Both the position numbers and the translations under genes were made by a program. A DNA stretch of 63,061 nt from an uncultured Oscillospiraceae bacterium (GTDB taxonomy: Bacteria; Bacillota; Clostridia; Oscillospirales; Ruminococcaceae): positions 1 to 63,061 of the forward strand of contig CAJJZS010000012.1 in the NCBI GenBank assembly GCA_905197685.1. Direction: 5' to 3'. Shown in pieces: positions 34,688 through 43,184 of the stretch (positions are counted from its first letter, which is position 1; each line of letters starts with the position of its first letter). A model generated the notes under the pieces. It saw only the letters and a list, made by a program, of their open reading frames with translations, had not been told where the DNA came from and did not search any database.

Positions 34688-34752
34688 GTCCTGGCGGAAG
34701 GAAACTCCCGCCCCCTTCCGGGGAATCTTATTATACCACATTCATACAAAAA

Positions 34753-34905
34753 ATGAAAGATAAATCGCTTCGTATTTTGTTGATTGCTCTTGTTTTCCTA
34801 AACATTTTTGACGGTGATTTTTCTAATCCGTCTATACTTGACGGTATCAAATTTATTTTACTCGCCGCTTGTCTGTTTCTCAGTTTCCGAAAGGAGGATA
34901 TTTGA
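34753..34905 (+). CDS. small membrane peptide B2
   Basis: 50 residues with two hydrophobic stretches (SLRILLIALVFLNIF and IKFILLAACLFLSF). Its end encodes the AAGGAGG site of the next gene and its TGA overlaps that gene's ATG, so the two are coupled. Confidence 0.55.
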   Translation: MKDKSLRILLIALVFLNIFDGDFSNPSILDGIKFILLAACLFLSFRKEDI

Positions 34906-35108
34906 TGAAAAATCCATTTGAAGGTCTGCTTTCTTTCAAAGAAGCCACCGACCTGTGGGGATTAAGCGAAAGCACCCTGCGCAAAGCAGTTTCCTACGGG
35001 AAACTGAAAGAAAACATTGATGTTAAAAAATTCGGTAAACAATGGATTGTTACCCAAGAAGCAATGGAAAGGGAATACGGTCAACCACAAAATCATAAAA
35101 CAAAATAA
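34905..35108 (+). CDS. excisionase-like HTH protein
   Basis: A 67-residue protein: LSFKEATDLWGLSESTLRKAV is a winged-helix/MerR-like HTH as in helix-turn-helix 17 proteins, followed by a KKFGKQWIVTQEAME wing. It takes the place of the RHH regulator of micro-operon 1. Confidence 0.7.
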   Translation: MKNPFEGLLSFKEATDLWGLSESTLRKAVSYGKLKENIDVKKFGKQWIVTQEAMEREYGQPQNHKTK

Positions 35109-35118
35109 TCTTAATCAA

Positions 35119-35150
35119 AAGGACCGTATCAAAACGATACAGTCCTTCTT
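35119..35150 (+). terminator. terminator of micro-operon 2
   Basis: AAGGAC-GTATC / GATAC-GTCCTT stem with T-run. Confidence 0.8.
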
Positions 35151-35170
35151 TTTGTTTATCATGCCAGAGA

Positions 35171-35782
35171 TTAACTGCCAAACGATTCACTAAGCTCAGA
35201 AAACGTTGACCACATATTTGCTGTCAGAACATCCAAATATGCTGTCTGATCAACATCGCTTATCTGCCACTTCCCGTCTATTTTCTGACAGGAAAATGTC
35301 AATGTTGTTTCTGTCATATTTTCTCCGACAACATCTTTCTTCTCATTAAAAATGTCCATTATTATCTGATTGGTTTCTTCCTGAGTCAGTTCCTTTCCGG
35401 AAAAAGCCTGTACCATAGCCTGCTGCAATGCTTCTGTAATAATCTCACCAATCAATGTAGAAGCATCGACATAGGTAACTTTAACGGGAACCTGCGCCGA
35501 ATCTTCGTCAACAGTTGCTTCCTGTACCTCGTATGTCATTTTTTGAGCATACTCTTTCAGCGTATCCAAAATAAAGGCAAAATCTTCCGTTTCCATAGGA
35601 TTTTCGGACGATTCAGAAGGTGCATCCGGATTTAGCACATTTTGGATTGCTTCAAAGTCAATCTGTTTCGTTGCCTCCATTAGCTCTTTCACAGATTCCT
35701 CAGGTTTTGGTGTTGGAGCACAAGCTGTAAAAAATGTTGTCACCAAAACAAATGACAAAAACAATGATAAAACTTTCTTCAT
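35171..35782 (-). CDS. DUF5105-like lipoprotein
   Basis: A 203-residue lipoprotein. Signal peptide MKKVLSLFLSFVLVTTFFTAC with lipobox Cys 21; the mature part is acidic and contains a C-terminal CQKIDGKWQISDVDQTAY as in DUF5105 proteins. Its own promoter suggests expression in lysogens, hence surface conversion or superinfection exclusion. Confidence 0.75.
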   Translation of the reverse strand: MKKVLSLFLSFVLVTTFFTACAPTPKPEESVKELMEATKQIDFEAIQNVLNPDAPSESSENPMETEDFAFILDTLKEYAQKMTYEVQEATVDEDSAQVPVKVTYVDASTLIGEIITEALQQAMVQAFSGKELTQEETNQIIMDIFNEKKDVVGENMTETTLTFSCQKIDGKWQISDVDQTAYLDVLTANMWSTFSELSESFGS

Positions 35783-35820
35783 GATGATAGCCTCCTCAAA
35801 TATAAATTGCTCTCAAGGAC

Positions 35821-35849
35821 ATACTATCACATTCTCAATTCTAAAGCAA
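35821..35849 (-). promoter_or_regulatory. promoter of the lipoprotein gene
   Basis: TTGCTT (35849-35844), 17-base spacer, TAGTAT (35826-35821); GAGGAGG precedes the ATG. Confidence 0.6.
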
Positions 35850-35907
35850 TACTAATTTCGACTAAAAATCACCGAAAAAGTCCTGTTAAATTCAACAATT
35901 TCACAAA

Positions 35908-36171
35908 TTAAAACCCGTAATCATTCCAAATACTCAGAATTTTAACTGCCTGCTCCCCCTCCAACACCTGATATACCAATCGGTGCTGTACATTGATTCG
36001 CCTGGAATACGCAGTTTTCAAATCTCCGACCAGCTTTTCATACGGCGGCGGATTCTGATAAGGATTCACTTTTAAAATTTCAATAAGTGATTTTGCTTTT
36101 GAATCCAATTTTGCCGCTTTCAAATTCGGCAACTGTTTTAAAGCAGCTTTGGTAAAAAAGATTTTGCACAT
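35908..36171 (-). CDS. yoeB: YoeB-family endoribonuclease toxin
   Basis: An 87-residue toxin starting MCKIFFTKAALKQL; NPYQNPPPYEKLVGDLKTAYSRRINVQHRLVYQVL is the YoeB/Txe core, including the catalytic Arg/His region. The ATG overlaps the antitoxin stop (TAATG). Cleaves mRNA in the ribosome A site in characterised members. Confidence 0.9.
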   Translation of the reverse strand: MCKIFFTKAALKQLPNLKAAKLDSKAKSLIEILKVNPYQNPPPYEKLVGDLKTAYSRRINVQHRLVYQVLEGEQAVKILSIWNDYGF

Positions 36172-36419
36172 TACCAATCCACCTCATCCAACGGAACGCA
36201 ATCTTCCAGCTCTTCCACCATTCCTTCCAGAATGGTGTCTCGGGTTGCCGGATGGCTTATCAGATAAACCGTTTCCAAAAGGCTGTTGTAATCCGATTCG
36301 CTTAAAACCACCGCATTTCCGTTTTTGGTGGTGATATTGATAACGTCATTGTATTCCACTGCCTGATTCAAATACTCAAAAATATTTTTTCGGAAATTGG
36401 TTGCGTTTGTATTTGTCAT
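36171..36419 (-). CDS. yefM: YefM/Phd-family antitoxin
   Basis: An 82-residue antitoxin: NATNFRKNIFEYLNQAVEYNDVINIT and NAVVLSESDYNSLLETVYL are YefM. First gene of the pair, behind AAGGAGG. Confidence 0.9.
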   Translation of the reverse strand: MTNTNATNFRKNIFEYLNQAVEYNDVINITTKNGNAVVLSESDYNSLLETVYLISHPATRDTILEGMVEELEDCVPLDEVDW

Positions 36420-36436
36420 AAAAATCCGCCTCCTTA

Positions 36437-36473
36437 CATGTACATTATAGCGTACATGATGTTATTTTGTCAA
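36437..36473 (-). promoter_or_regulatory. yefM-yoeB promoter/operator
   Basis: TTGACA (36473-36468), 18-base spacer, TATAAT (36449-36444). CATGTAC / GTACATG half-sites flank the -10 (36437-36443, 36452-36458), matching the TGTACA cores used by YefM. Confidence 0.8.
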
Positions 36474-36508
36474 GGAAATGCTTTTTTATACGGCAATTAC
36501 AAGCCATG

Positions 36509-36541
36509 AAAAAACCGCACCTGTTACAGCGCGGCTTTTTT
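36509..36541. terminator. terminator downstream of the early operon
   Basis: CCGC...CTG-TTA-CAG...GCGG stem flanked by A6 and T6. The remaining bases to 36691 hold no gene. Confidence 0.6.
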
Positions 36542-36691
36542 AAGGTAAAACGTGTCTTTTGACAGTTTGGCAGTATAGTTATTATAACATATTGTTTTCC
36601 GTTTGTGTTCCTAATTTTTTCCCATCAGGCTGAGCCTGAACCCTTTCCGCGTTGTAGATTGTGTGTAATCTTGTATTTGATACTCGCGCAG

Positions 36692-37255
36692 TCAGTTTTC
36701 ATCTTCTTGATTCAAATCATAGAAAATATCTGCGCCGAAAAGCAAAACAGATACGGCTTCTGTCGCTAATTCAATATCCCGAAAAACAGTGCTTTTTGAA
36801 ATATTTTCTTCCTCTGCAATTTTTTGATAATCTTTTTTATCCAGTACATAGGCTTTCAGCACGCGGTATCTTCTCTGCTTTTCCGCGCTGCCTTTTTCGC
36901 ACTGTAAGCGGTACAGTTCCAGCATAGATTCCGTCTGCTGCACCAGCGTTTCTGTACGCCCGGCAGAAAGCGCAAGACCCTCCAGATAGATATCCTGTTT
37001 GCCTGAAATTTGCTGGGAATAAACTCCCTGCGGGTCATATTGAGCGGATTCCAATACTTTTCGCACATCAAAAATAGACTTGTCTGCATGGTCTTTAAAT
37101 TCCTGAAGATGTTCCAGCAATAATTTTGTGTTGCGAAGCCTCCAATCTCTCCTTTCTTGCCGTTCTTTCTTTTTTTGTGTTTTCAAGGTTTCCAAAGTCA
37201 CCTTTACCGCCTGTTCCGCAGCAATTTTAACGATTTCTTTTTCGGTCAGTTCCAT
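36692..37255 (-). CDS. sigma-like phage transcription regulator
   Basis: A 187-residue protein; the ATG at 37255 has GGGGAGG upstream. It has helical, Lys-rich N and middle parts and a C-terminal sigma region 4-like HTH (YQKIAEEENISKSTVFRDI). Last gene of the early operon, as for ArpU/RinA-type late activators, so it probably switches on the late promoter before terS. Confidence 0.65.
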   Translation of the reverse strand: MELTEKEIVKIAAEQAVKVTLETLKTQKKKERQERRDWRLRNTKLLLEHLQEFKDHADKSIFDVRKVLESAQYDPQGVYSQQISGKQDIYLEGLALSAGRTETLVQQTESMLELYRLQCEKGSAEKQRRYRVLKAYVLDKKDYQKIAEEENISKSTVFRDIELATEAVSVLLFGADIFYDLNQEDEN

Positions 37256-37329
37256 ATCCTGTTCCTCCCCTTGATACAAATAAAATAATTTGATAAACTG
37301 ATATTGTCACATATCTGTTTCGGGGAGGG

Positions 37330-37380
37330 TGTACCGCCCCCAAAAGTTAGACAAAAAGCTAACGATTGGAGGTCGGTACA
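37330..37380. mobile_element. 51-bp inverted repeat resembling abutted IS3-type ends
   Basis: TGTACCGCCCCCAAAAGTTAG and the near-reverse complement ending CGGTACA are separated by 8 bases. The ends resemble terminal repeats of clostridial IS3-family elements. It may be a relic, a mini-element, or simply a hairpin. Confidence 0.45.
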
Positions 37381-37410
37381 AGGCTCTCTTTTTTTATTTC
37401 TTTTTATATG

Positions 37411-37644
37411 TTATTCCTCAAGCAAACCGGATTCTGATTTGTTGTCGGAAGGTTTCAGCATACTGCGGATAAGGCTGTCATTTTCCGCCTGCAGTTCTTC
37501 CAGCCTGTCCGCTGCCTCTCTGAGTACCCTGCATCCATGCACACCACAGTTGTGCTCATATCCGCAGCCGAGGCAATTCAAAGCAAAAGCACCGGTGTTT
37601 ACTTTTAGCCTACGCAAGGCTTTGATGATTTCTTGGGTTTTCAT
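37411..37644 (-). CDS. small zinc-finger-like phage protein
   Basis: A 77-residue protein with CLGCGYEHNCGVHGC (five Cys, one His) and a C-terminal coiled-coil helix (REAADRLEELQAENDSL). Common early-phage type; function unknown. Confidence 0.7.
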   Translation of the reverse strand: MKTQEIIKALRRLKVNTGAFALNCLGCGYEHNCGVHGCRVLREAADRLEELQAENDSLIRSMLKPSDNKSESGLLEE

Positions 37645-37695
37645 CGCGATTCCTCCTTTTGGTTAAACACATTTTGACACACTATACTGTCTACT

Positions 37696-37866
37696 TCATT
37701 CAATCATTCTCATTTTGCATTTTCCGCATCGTGCCCGAAGATGTTTGTTTTGTCTGTCTTTGCAAAACCGAACCGTTCCCCCGCAGATCGGGCATACAAA
37801 CTTTCCTTTTTCCTGTCCCTCTGCGCTTTTGAGCAAAGTTTCCAAAAAGAGTATCATCTCTTTCAC
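37696..37866 (-). CDS. zinc-ribbon protein
   Basis: A 56-residue protein from a GTG that overlaps the upstream TGA. CPICGG and CGKCK form a CXXC-X17-CXXC ribbon. Probably a nucleic-acid-binding or regulatory protein. Confidence 0.6.
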   Translation of the reverse strand: MKEMILFLETLLKSAEGQEKGKFVCPICGGTVRFCKDRQNKHLRARCGKCKMRMIE

Positions 37867-38492
37867 TTTCGTATTCCCTCCCAGTTTTTCCAAAACGGAC
37901 CTTCATGGTACCCCAACATATCCTGCTCCAGAAACTCTTTGAGCTTAATATTGGTTTCTTCTATCGGACAATTTTTCAGTTCAGCCACTTTCTGAACCAG
38001 CTCTGCCCAATTCTGAGCCGGATTGTCCCTGATACACAAAGAAATCAACGCCCTGGTCGAGCCGTCAAAACTCATGTTCCAATACCCTATCGTGTTCGGA
38101 AGTTCTTCCTTGTTTTTCAGATTTTCCAGATAAATATTTTCCCGCCGAAAATCCAGAAGATTTCCGTTGATGTGGGTAACGCCTCGTGCATGGGCTTGAA
38201 ACAAAAAATATTCCAGCGTTTTCTGGCGTCCCCGGCTTCTGACGATGACCTCCCCCTTACAGGTAATCGCTGTTTCCTGCATCTCGGATAATCGCTCAAT
38301 ATCCTCTTCCGACACAAGAACACGGTCGATTTCATTTGAGTTCATCGGATTCATGACAAACACATCGCAGTACGGTTTGCCTTTTTTCTGCCGGATCGGC
38401 TGTGATACCGGATTTCTCAGCTGACCGATATACGCTCCCTTACCGGCGTTTATGATGGGGTCATAGGTTTGTTTTGCGGTACGCAGTCTCAT
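37863..38492 (-). CDS. HNH-like phage protein
   Basis: A 209-residue protein. THINGNLLDFRRENIYLENL matches the central HNH/AP2 endonuclease motif, but the canonical upstream catalytic context is weak, so activity is doubtful. Lies in the early operon between two small genes. Confidence 0.55.
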   Translation of the reverse strand: MRLRTAKQTYDPIINAGKGAYIGQLRNPVSQPIRQKKGKPYCDVFVMNPMNSNEIDRVLVSEEDIERLSEMQETAITCKGEVIVRSRGRQKTLEYFLFQAHARGVTHINGNLLDFRRENIYLENLKNKEELPNTIGYWNMSFDGSTRALISLCIRDNPAQNWAELVQKVAELKNCPIEETNIKLKEFLEQDMLGYHEGPFWKNWEGIRK

Positions 38493-38704
38493 CTGTACTC
38501 CCTCCCCGATTTGTCATGCCGAATTTCAATCCGGCGAATCAACGAAAAACCTGCGGCGGAAAGCATCAGCTTTACCGCCTTAATGAGTTTTTCCGCCTGT
38601 CTGTCGCAGTGTTCCTTCTCGCTGTCTGCGTCCTTGATAGCAAGGAAGGCTGTCGTGTCTTTATATCCGCTTGCATTGTAAAGCGGATTTTTCCTGCTGT
38701 TCAT
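38489..38704 (-). CDS. unknown 71-residue early protein
   Basis: Small basic protein; NASGYKDTTAFLAIKDADSEKE and a C-terminal helix. Overlaps the next gene (ATGA). Not recognised; clostridial phages carry similar small genes. Confidence 0.55.
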   Translation of the reverse strand: MNSRKNPLYNASGYKDTTAFLAIKDADSEKEHCDRQAEKLIKAVKLMLSAAGFSLIRRIEIRHDKSGREYR

Positions 38705-38708
38705 CTAA

Positions 38709-39338
38709 TCACCCCAGTTTCTGTTCCATTACACTCAAGAGCTTTCTGACGGCTCCTCTGACTTTATTTGCGGTCGGTGTTTCCATTTTTGAGATAAGCT
38801 GATTGATTTGGTTATAGCTGTCTTGAAAGGATTTAAACTTTTCATCAAAGACAATCAGCTCTTTGCTCTGTTCGCTGCTCGCTTTTATTTGGAGCTGTTT
38901 GTTCTTTTCTTCGGCTTCTGCTGCCTTCTGTTCGGCTTTTTCTTTTTCAAGCCTTAACTTTTCAATCTCATGCTGAAAACGCTGTTCCGCCCGTTTCTCG
39001 GCTTCTGACTGAAGTTCTCCAATCATTTGCTGGTCTGCTTCCGGCTTTTGTTCTTTCAGGGAATCAATCTGCCGCTGAAGTTCACAAACTTTCTTCTCAC
39101 TCTCAATCCTTTTTTCTTCGGCAGCTTTCTTTTCCTCCTCTAACCTTTTGGCTGCCTCAATCTTAATTTGCAGCGACTTTTCATATCCGGCATTTTGGTT
39201 TACCGTTTCGCTCAGTCTCTCCTGCATTCTCTGCCGCTCGCCGATGGCAACATCAAGTTGAGAAGCATTTTCGGTAATTTGCCGTTCCTTTTCTTCCAGC
39301 AGATGTTTCAGCTGCTGTTGCTGCTGCCGCTTAGACAT
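38709..39338 (-). CDS. coiled-coil early protein
   Basis: A 209-residue, Glu/Lys/Gln-rich coiled coil over residues 5-155, then a globular FDEKFKSFQDSYNQINQLI. Resembles the C-terminal halves of DUF3102-type phage proteins, but the N-terminal domain is absent. The ATG at 39338 has AGAGG upstream. Confidence 0.6.
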   Translation of the reverse strand: MSKRQQQQQLKHLLEEKERQITENASQLDVAIGERQRMQERLSETVNQNAGYEKSLQIKIEAAKRLEEEKKAAEEKRIESEKKVCELQRQIDSLKEQKPEADQQMIGELQSEAEKRAEQRFQHEIEKLRLEKEKAEQKAAEAEEKNKQLQIKASSEQSKELIVFDEKFKSFQDSYNQINQLISKMETPTANKVRGAVRKLLSVMEQKLG

Positions 39339-39507
39339 TTTTATCATCCTCTGTTAAAACAGCTCCGCACAGCTTTGGGTCATTTAAGCAAGGCTTTTTG
39401 CATCGCATGTTGTTCGTGCAATCTTTATACCCGCAGTCCGCACAGCAAAACCTGCCTCTTCTACGGTCGCAGTAAAAAATCTTACATTGTCTTTTTTTCT
39501 TTTTCAT
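39331..39507 (-). CDS. small Cys-rich zinc-binding protein
   Basis: A 58-residue protein with eight Cys (FYCDRRRGRFCCADCGYKDC...). The ATG at 39507 is behind GGAGG. The Cys spacing fits zinc binding and is unlike the CXXX proteins at the other end of the phage. Confidence 0.65.
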   Translation of the reverse strand: MKKKKRQCKIFYCDRRRGRFCCADCGYKDCTNNMRCKKPCLNDPKLCGAVLTEDDKNV

Positions 39508-40384
39508 GTTGTCCTCCATACGTGATATAACGCTGCATTGCCTCAAAGTCGAGCGCCGATGTATTGGATTCCTCTTTTCTTCTTGCGCGCTGTTTTACGG
39601 ACGCCGGGCGTATACTTTGTCGGAACTGTTCCGATGTTGTAATGCCTTCCCTTAGACAGCGTTCCAGGATAGCCTTTGTGTATTTCCAGTTTGGCGAACC
39701 GGAAGAAGCCGCCTCCTTGATAGCTGTTTCTATCAAATCCGGCTTCACCCCTCTTTGCAGGTACGCCTCAATTTCATCGCGAATCAGCGATTCCGAAATT
39801 GAAAGATTTGCCTCACAAAAACCAAGAAGTCCTCCACACTCGTCAGTAGTAGCAGTAGTAGTAGTATTTTCTTTCCTTTTCTTTATGGTATGAATCTCGG
39901 AATAATCGGGGTTTTTCTCGGAATAACTGCGGTTTTTCTCGGAATTATTTAAAACAGAGTGCATTTTAATAAAGCTTTGCGTTTCTTCTTTTGAAAGAAG
40001 CCAAAACTTTTCGTTTACGACGATTGGATTTTTGCTGGCGCGGGACTTTACCGCCAGCTGAAATCGTCTTTGTATTGAGGTGGACGTGAGGATAGTGTCC
40101 GACTGAAAAAGTTTGTTGTCAAACAGTGACCGTTCCAATAAGAATTTCCTCATCTGCCCTATTTTCTCAGGGCTCATACCCAGCTCGGAAGATGTAATGT
40201 AATCAAAATCCTCGTCTGCCTTTAGGTAATAGCCGTGTCCCTTGTAAATCTCACATAACAGGTACAGGTAAAAGGTGACGCCGTCTGCGCCGAACCTGCC
40301 CTTTAAAATCTTAATCTTTCTGTCCGAGAAAAAATCCACATCCAAAGAAAAGTACTCCAAACCTTCCTTTTGCGGACGTGCCAA
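39482..40384 (-). CDS. DnaD-type replication initiation protein
   Basis: A 300-residue protein from a TTG at 40384 behind AAAGGAGG. The N-terminal Lin1244/Lin1753-like (DUF4373) domain (YFSLDVDFFSDRKIKILKGRFG) is followed by a Thr/Glu-rich linker and a C-terminal DnaD-like region (IETAIKEAASSGSPNWKYTKAIL). Probably loads the host helicase at the phage origin. Confidence 0.8.
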   Translation of the reverse strand: MARPQKEGLEYFSLDVDFFSDRKIKILKGRFGADGVTFYLYLLCEIYKGHGYYLKADEDFDYITSSELGMSPEKIGQMRKFLLERSLFDNKLFQSDTILTSTSIQRRFQLAVKSRASKNPIVVNEKFWLLSKEETQSFIKMHSVLNNSEKNRSYSEKNPDYSEIHTIKKRKENTTTTATTDECGGLLGFCEANLSISESLIRDEIEAYLQRGVKPDLIETAIKEAASSGSPNWKYTKAILERCLREGITTSEQFRQSIRPASVKQRARRKEESNTSALDFEAMQRYITYGGQHEKEKKTM

Positions 40385-40474
40385 AACAAATACCTCCTTT
40401 GGGATAAACATCGGGAAGCAGTGAAAGAATACTCCCTTCACCTATACCCCGTTTTGCCCCAAAAATTGCACAGT

Positions 40475-40585
40475 AACGTGCAACAATCACACGTTTTGGA
40501 AAAATTTTTATTTTTTTGGAGTTTCCGGGAGAAAGCTGAATACCAAACGATACACCGTTTGGTATCAGAAATATGCAACAATCAC
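40475..40585. promoter_or_regulatory. palindromes and direct repeats before the DnaD gene
   Basis: The 197-base gap contains AACGTG-N9-CACGTT (40475-40495), TACCAAACG-N6-CGTTTGGTA (40541-40564) and two copies of GCAACAATCACAC (40480 and 40574). It may be an operator or origin. No gene seen. Confidence 0.45.
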
Positions 40586-41238
40586 ACTTTCCATCTTAAA
40601 ATTTTGCAAAGTGTTTCGTCCAATCGGATTCCTTGCAAATGATACTTTTCATCAAAGCTCTTTTGCCCTAACTGGTCTACCTCGTTATGGTGAATACGGC
40701 ACAGCGGTTCTACAAGCTGCCCCAGATGATGAATCTTTCTGCGGTTGCGCCCCATGCCGACCCGCTCGACCTCGTGTATCTCTGCCTTTTGTCCGCAGAT
40801 TGCGCAGCGACGATTGGCAACGCAGGCATACAGATACCTTTCTATATCCTCGCACTGCTCCAAAAGGCTTACTTTGCAGGGAATTGCATGAACAACGCAA
40901 AAATCAATCAGGTGGGTGATAAACCTTCTTGCCGTTGTCATATCTGTATCGGACAGGCTGAAATACTGCGTTCCGTCCTCGCACCGGGAAAGAAAATCAT
41001 ACTTCATCAGTTCCTTTAGCTCCTGCGGCTCGTAGCCCGTCCAGTCGGCAATATCTCGCAGCAGAGCGTAAACCTTGCGCCTTTGTACCGCGCTGATTCT
41101 GCGCCCGTCCTCCACCCGCACCGAACACTCGGTAACGCTGTGGGTTTTCAGATACTCCGAATCGGAAAACGGGACAATGAGTGTCAAAGCCTGCCCGTCA
41201 TAGTCCTGTATGTATCCCGAAAGCCATCCTTCCTCCAT
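40582..41238 (-). CDS. HNHc_6-type putative nuclease
   Basis: A 218-residue protein. The C-terminal CAICGQKAEIHEVERVGMGRNR followed by LCRIHHNEVDQLG is the HNHc_6 pattern (zinc CXXC plus His). Usually encoded next to RecT in Gram-positive phages and possibly acts like lambda Rap/NinG in junction resolution. Confidence 0.85.
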   Translation of the reverse strand: MEEGWLSGYIQDYDGQALTLIVPFSDSEYLKTHSVTECSVRVEDGRRISAVQRRKVYALLRDIADWTGYEPQELKELMKYDFLSRCEDGTQYFSLSDTDMTTARRFITHLIDFCVVHAIPCKVSLLEQCEDIERYLYACVANRRCAICGQKAEIHEVERVGMGRNRRKIHHLGQLVEPLCRIHHNEVDQLGQKSFDEKYHLQGIRLDETLCKILRWKV

Positions 41239-41260
41239 TGTCCCGTCCTCCTTTTATTAT

Positions 41261-42196
41261 TTATCGTTCCGGCGGCGGCTCCAGTCCTGCAAAGAAGTCA
41301 TCATCGATGTTGTTTTCAGCCGGAATCTCTGTCGCCTGCGCTTCATATACCGGTGGGGTAAGCGATTCGTTTCCCGCGTCTGCGCTGTCTGCGCTGTCTA
41401 CATACTCCGGTGTGCCGTCATCCTTGATTGCTGCCATATCGTTTTCCATCGCCATCTGAAGCTCGGTGGACATGATGCCCCATTTGGAAATCAGCTGGCG
41501 CAACATCGTTTTGTATGCCATAGCATCAAAATCCTTGTACCAGAAAGAGGAGTATTTCCACATTTCTTTCTGAGGAACTTCCCCTCTTAAAATTCTTTGG
41601 TGTGCTTCTGCACTGTATGCCTGCGAGTACTGGTCTGCGTGTGATTGCATCTTTTCGTAGCTCCAATACATTGCTTTTTGGAAGCCGTTGAGATATTCAA
41701 ACATCGCATAATACCCAATCGTTCTTGCCAGCTCCCGTTGGCGCTCGTCCTGAATCAGCTCCACTTCGATTACCTCATTGAGTGGGTCAAAGTGTTTTAA
41801 TTCCCCTTCTTTGATGGCAAGCACATTGATTTTTTTGTAGTATCCGGAACGTATTGCCAACTGAATATAGCCTTTATAACCAAGCTGGAACTGAGCGATT
41901 ACCGCTAAAACATTGCCGTTTCTGTCCTTCTTTTTATACGGCACCATGTAATACTGTCCCAGCTGCGGAGAGGGCGAAAGGTTTAAGGATTCCCCCAAAA
42001 ACGCGCAGTTTAAAATCGACATGGAATCGCACTCCTGCAACGCCGGGGAGTTGGTGACCGCGGACAGGATAGCGGTCATGAATCGCTGCCCGCCCTTGCC
42101 GCCGATTACCTCGTTGATTTTCTTCTTGATTGCGTCCTGCGTTAAAAACACGCTGAACGATTGTTTTTTCTCGCCTTTTACCAAACTGTTTGCCAT
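41261..42196 (-). CDS. recT: RecT-family single-strand annealing protein
   Basis: A 311-residue protein from the ATG at 42196 (GGGAGGG upstream, TAATG overlap). LSPSPQLGQYYMVPYKKK, AQFQLGYKGYIQLAIRSG and YKTMLRQLISKWG are RecT signatures. Partner of the YqaJ exonuclease upstream. Confidence 0.95.
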   Translation of the reverse strand: MANSLVKGEKKQSFSVFLTQDAIKKKINEVIGGKGGQRFMTAILSAVTNSPALQECDSMSILNCAFLGESLNLSPSPQLGQYYMVPYKKKDRNGNVLAVIAQFQLGYKGYIQLAIRSGYYKKINVLAIKEGELKHFDPLNEVIEVELIQDERQRELARTIGYYAMFEYLNGFQKAMYWSYEKMQSHADQYSQAYSAEAHQRILRGEVPQKEMWKYSSFWYKDFDAMAYKTMLRQLISKWGIMSTELQMAMENDMAAIKDDGTPEYVDSADSADAGNESLTPPVYEAQATEIPAENNIDDDFFAGLEPPPER

Positions 42197-43032
42197 TACT
42201 GAACCCTCCCATATCGGATATGATTTTGAATTAAAAAGGTTTTCAGAGCCTTCATCTGCTCCGGTGTCACCCACACACGAAAATCCAGAACCCGCAGCTC
42301 CTGCTGTTCGCTGACTTTTGGCTCTTCTGCGACTCTTTCCAGCTTAACTGTTACCGGTTCAGGCTTTGCTACTTCCGGCTCAGCCTGCTTCTGCTTTTCT
42401 AACTGCGCCTTTGCCTTCTGCGCTTCTTCATAGCGGTGTTTTTCTTCCATCGCCGCACTCATGTCCAGCGTATTCAAGTAGGAGGAAATCATCTGGTCGC
42501 AGCAAGGCAGCTGCATTGCCATAATGATTCCGATGTCGCTGTGCGCTTTGCGGATTTTTTCCAGAATTTCCTTTTCAATTTCTTTCATCGAATAGGTAAC
42601 GTTGAGCCAACGCTCGTTCCATATTTTTTCAAGATGGAGAACTTCCTCCAAATCCCCGATATTCTCTGCAAAAAACTGCTCGATACTTTGCCGCTTTTCC
42701 TGCTTTTTGATTTCGTCAAAGGCTTTGATTTGCCGGTCTATCGCCCCGATCGGAGCGTCTACCATCTGTTCCAGTTCTTTCATCTTGTCCTCGAAGTCGG
42801 CAAGCGGCTGATTCCACTGCCGCTTCACCGATTTTCTGCTGTCGGAAAGAGCCGTTTTGAATTTATTGAGGTTTGCCCTGTCCGCCTTTGCTTCCTTAAT
42901 GCCGTCCTCGGTAACTACCATGTTCCGATAAACCTGTAATTTCCCTGCCAGCTCCTCTTTGATTTCCTCGAAGTTGAAGCTGATTTGCGGCGGGATAACC
43001 TGTTCGATTGAAGGTGTCAGTCTGACTTCCAT
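42196..43032 (-). CDS. DUF1351 phage protein
   Basis: A 278-residue, mostly helical protein; YRNMVVTEDGIKEAKADRANLNKFK and RKSVKRQWNQPLADFE are diagnostic of DUF1351, which is consistently coupled to RecT and YqaJ. Start ATG at 43032 behind GGGAGG. Confidence 0.85.
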   Translation of the reverse strand: MEVRLTPSIEQVIPPQISFNFEEIKEELAGKLQVYRNMVVTEDGIKEAKADRANLNKFKTALSDSRKSVKRQWNQPLADFEDKMKELEQMVDAPIGAIDRQIKAFDEIKKQEKRQSIEQFFAENIGDLEEVLHLEKIWNERWLNVTYSMKEIEKEILEKIRKAHSDIGIIMAMQLPCCDQMISSYLNTLDMSAAMEEKHRYEEAQKAKAQLEKQKQAEPEVAKPEPVTVKLERVAEEPKVSEQQELRVLDFRVWVTPEQMKALKTFLIQNHIRYGRVQ

Positions 43033-43046
43033 TCCTTGTTCCTCCC

Positions 43047-43184
43047 TTAAATCTCCGGCAGAATCAGTGCCGGTCTTGTTTTGGTCTGCACCGCCTGCCA
43101 AAAGGCGATTTCTTTTTCTTTTAAGTAAGCAATATCTTCCGACATATCCTGCCGTTCAAAGCGATAGTGCCGAACGGTTGCCTT
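43047..43184 (-). pseudogene. C-terminal piece of the YqaJ gene after an in-frame TGA
   Basis: 45 codons directly follow the TGA at 43187-43185 in the same frame and encode ATVRHYRFERQDM...YLKEKEIAFW...RPALILPEI, the normal C terminus of YqaJ recombinases. No ribosome site precedes an internal start. So the full gene (43047-43688, 214 codons) is interrupted by one stop. Confidence 0.75.

Noticed and set aside
36558..36591. Plus-strand TTGACA-17-TTATAA promoter-like sequence
   Set aside because: No plus-strand gene follows before 44,900.
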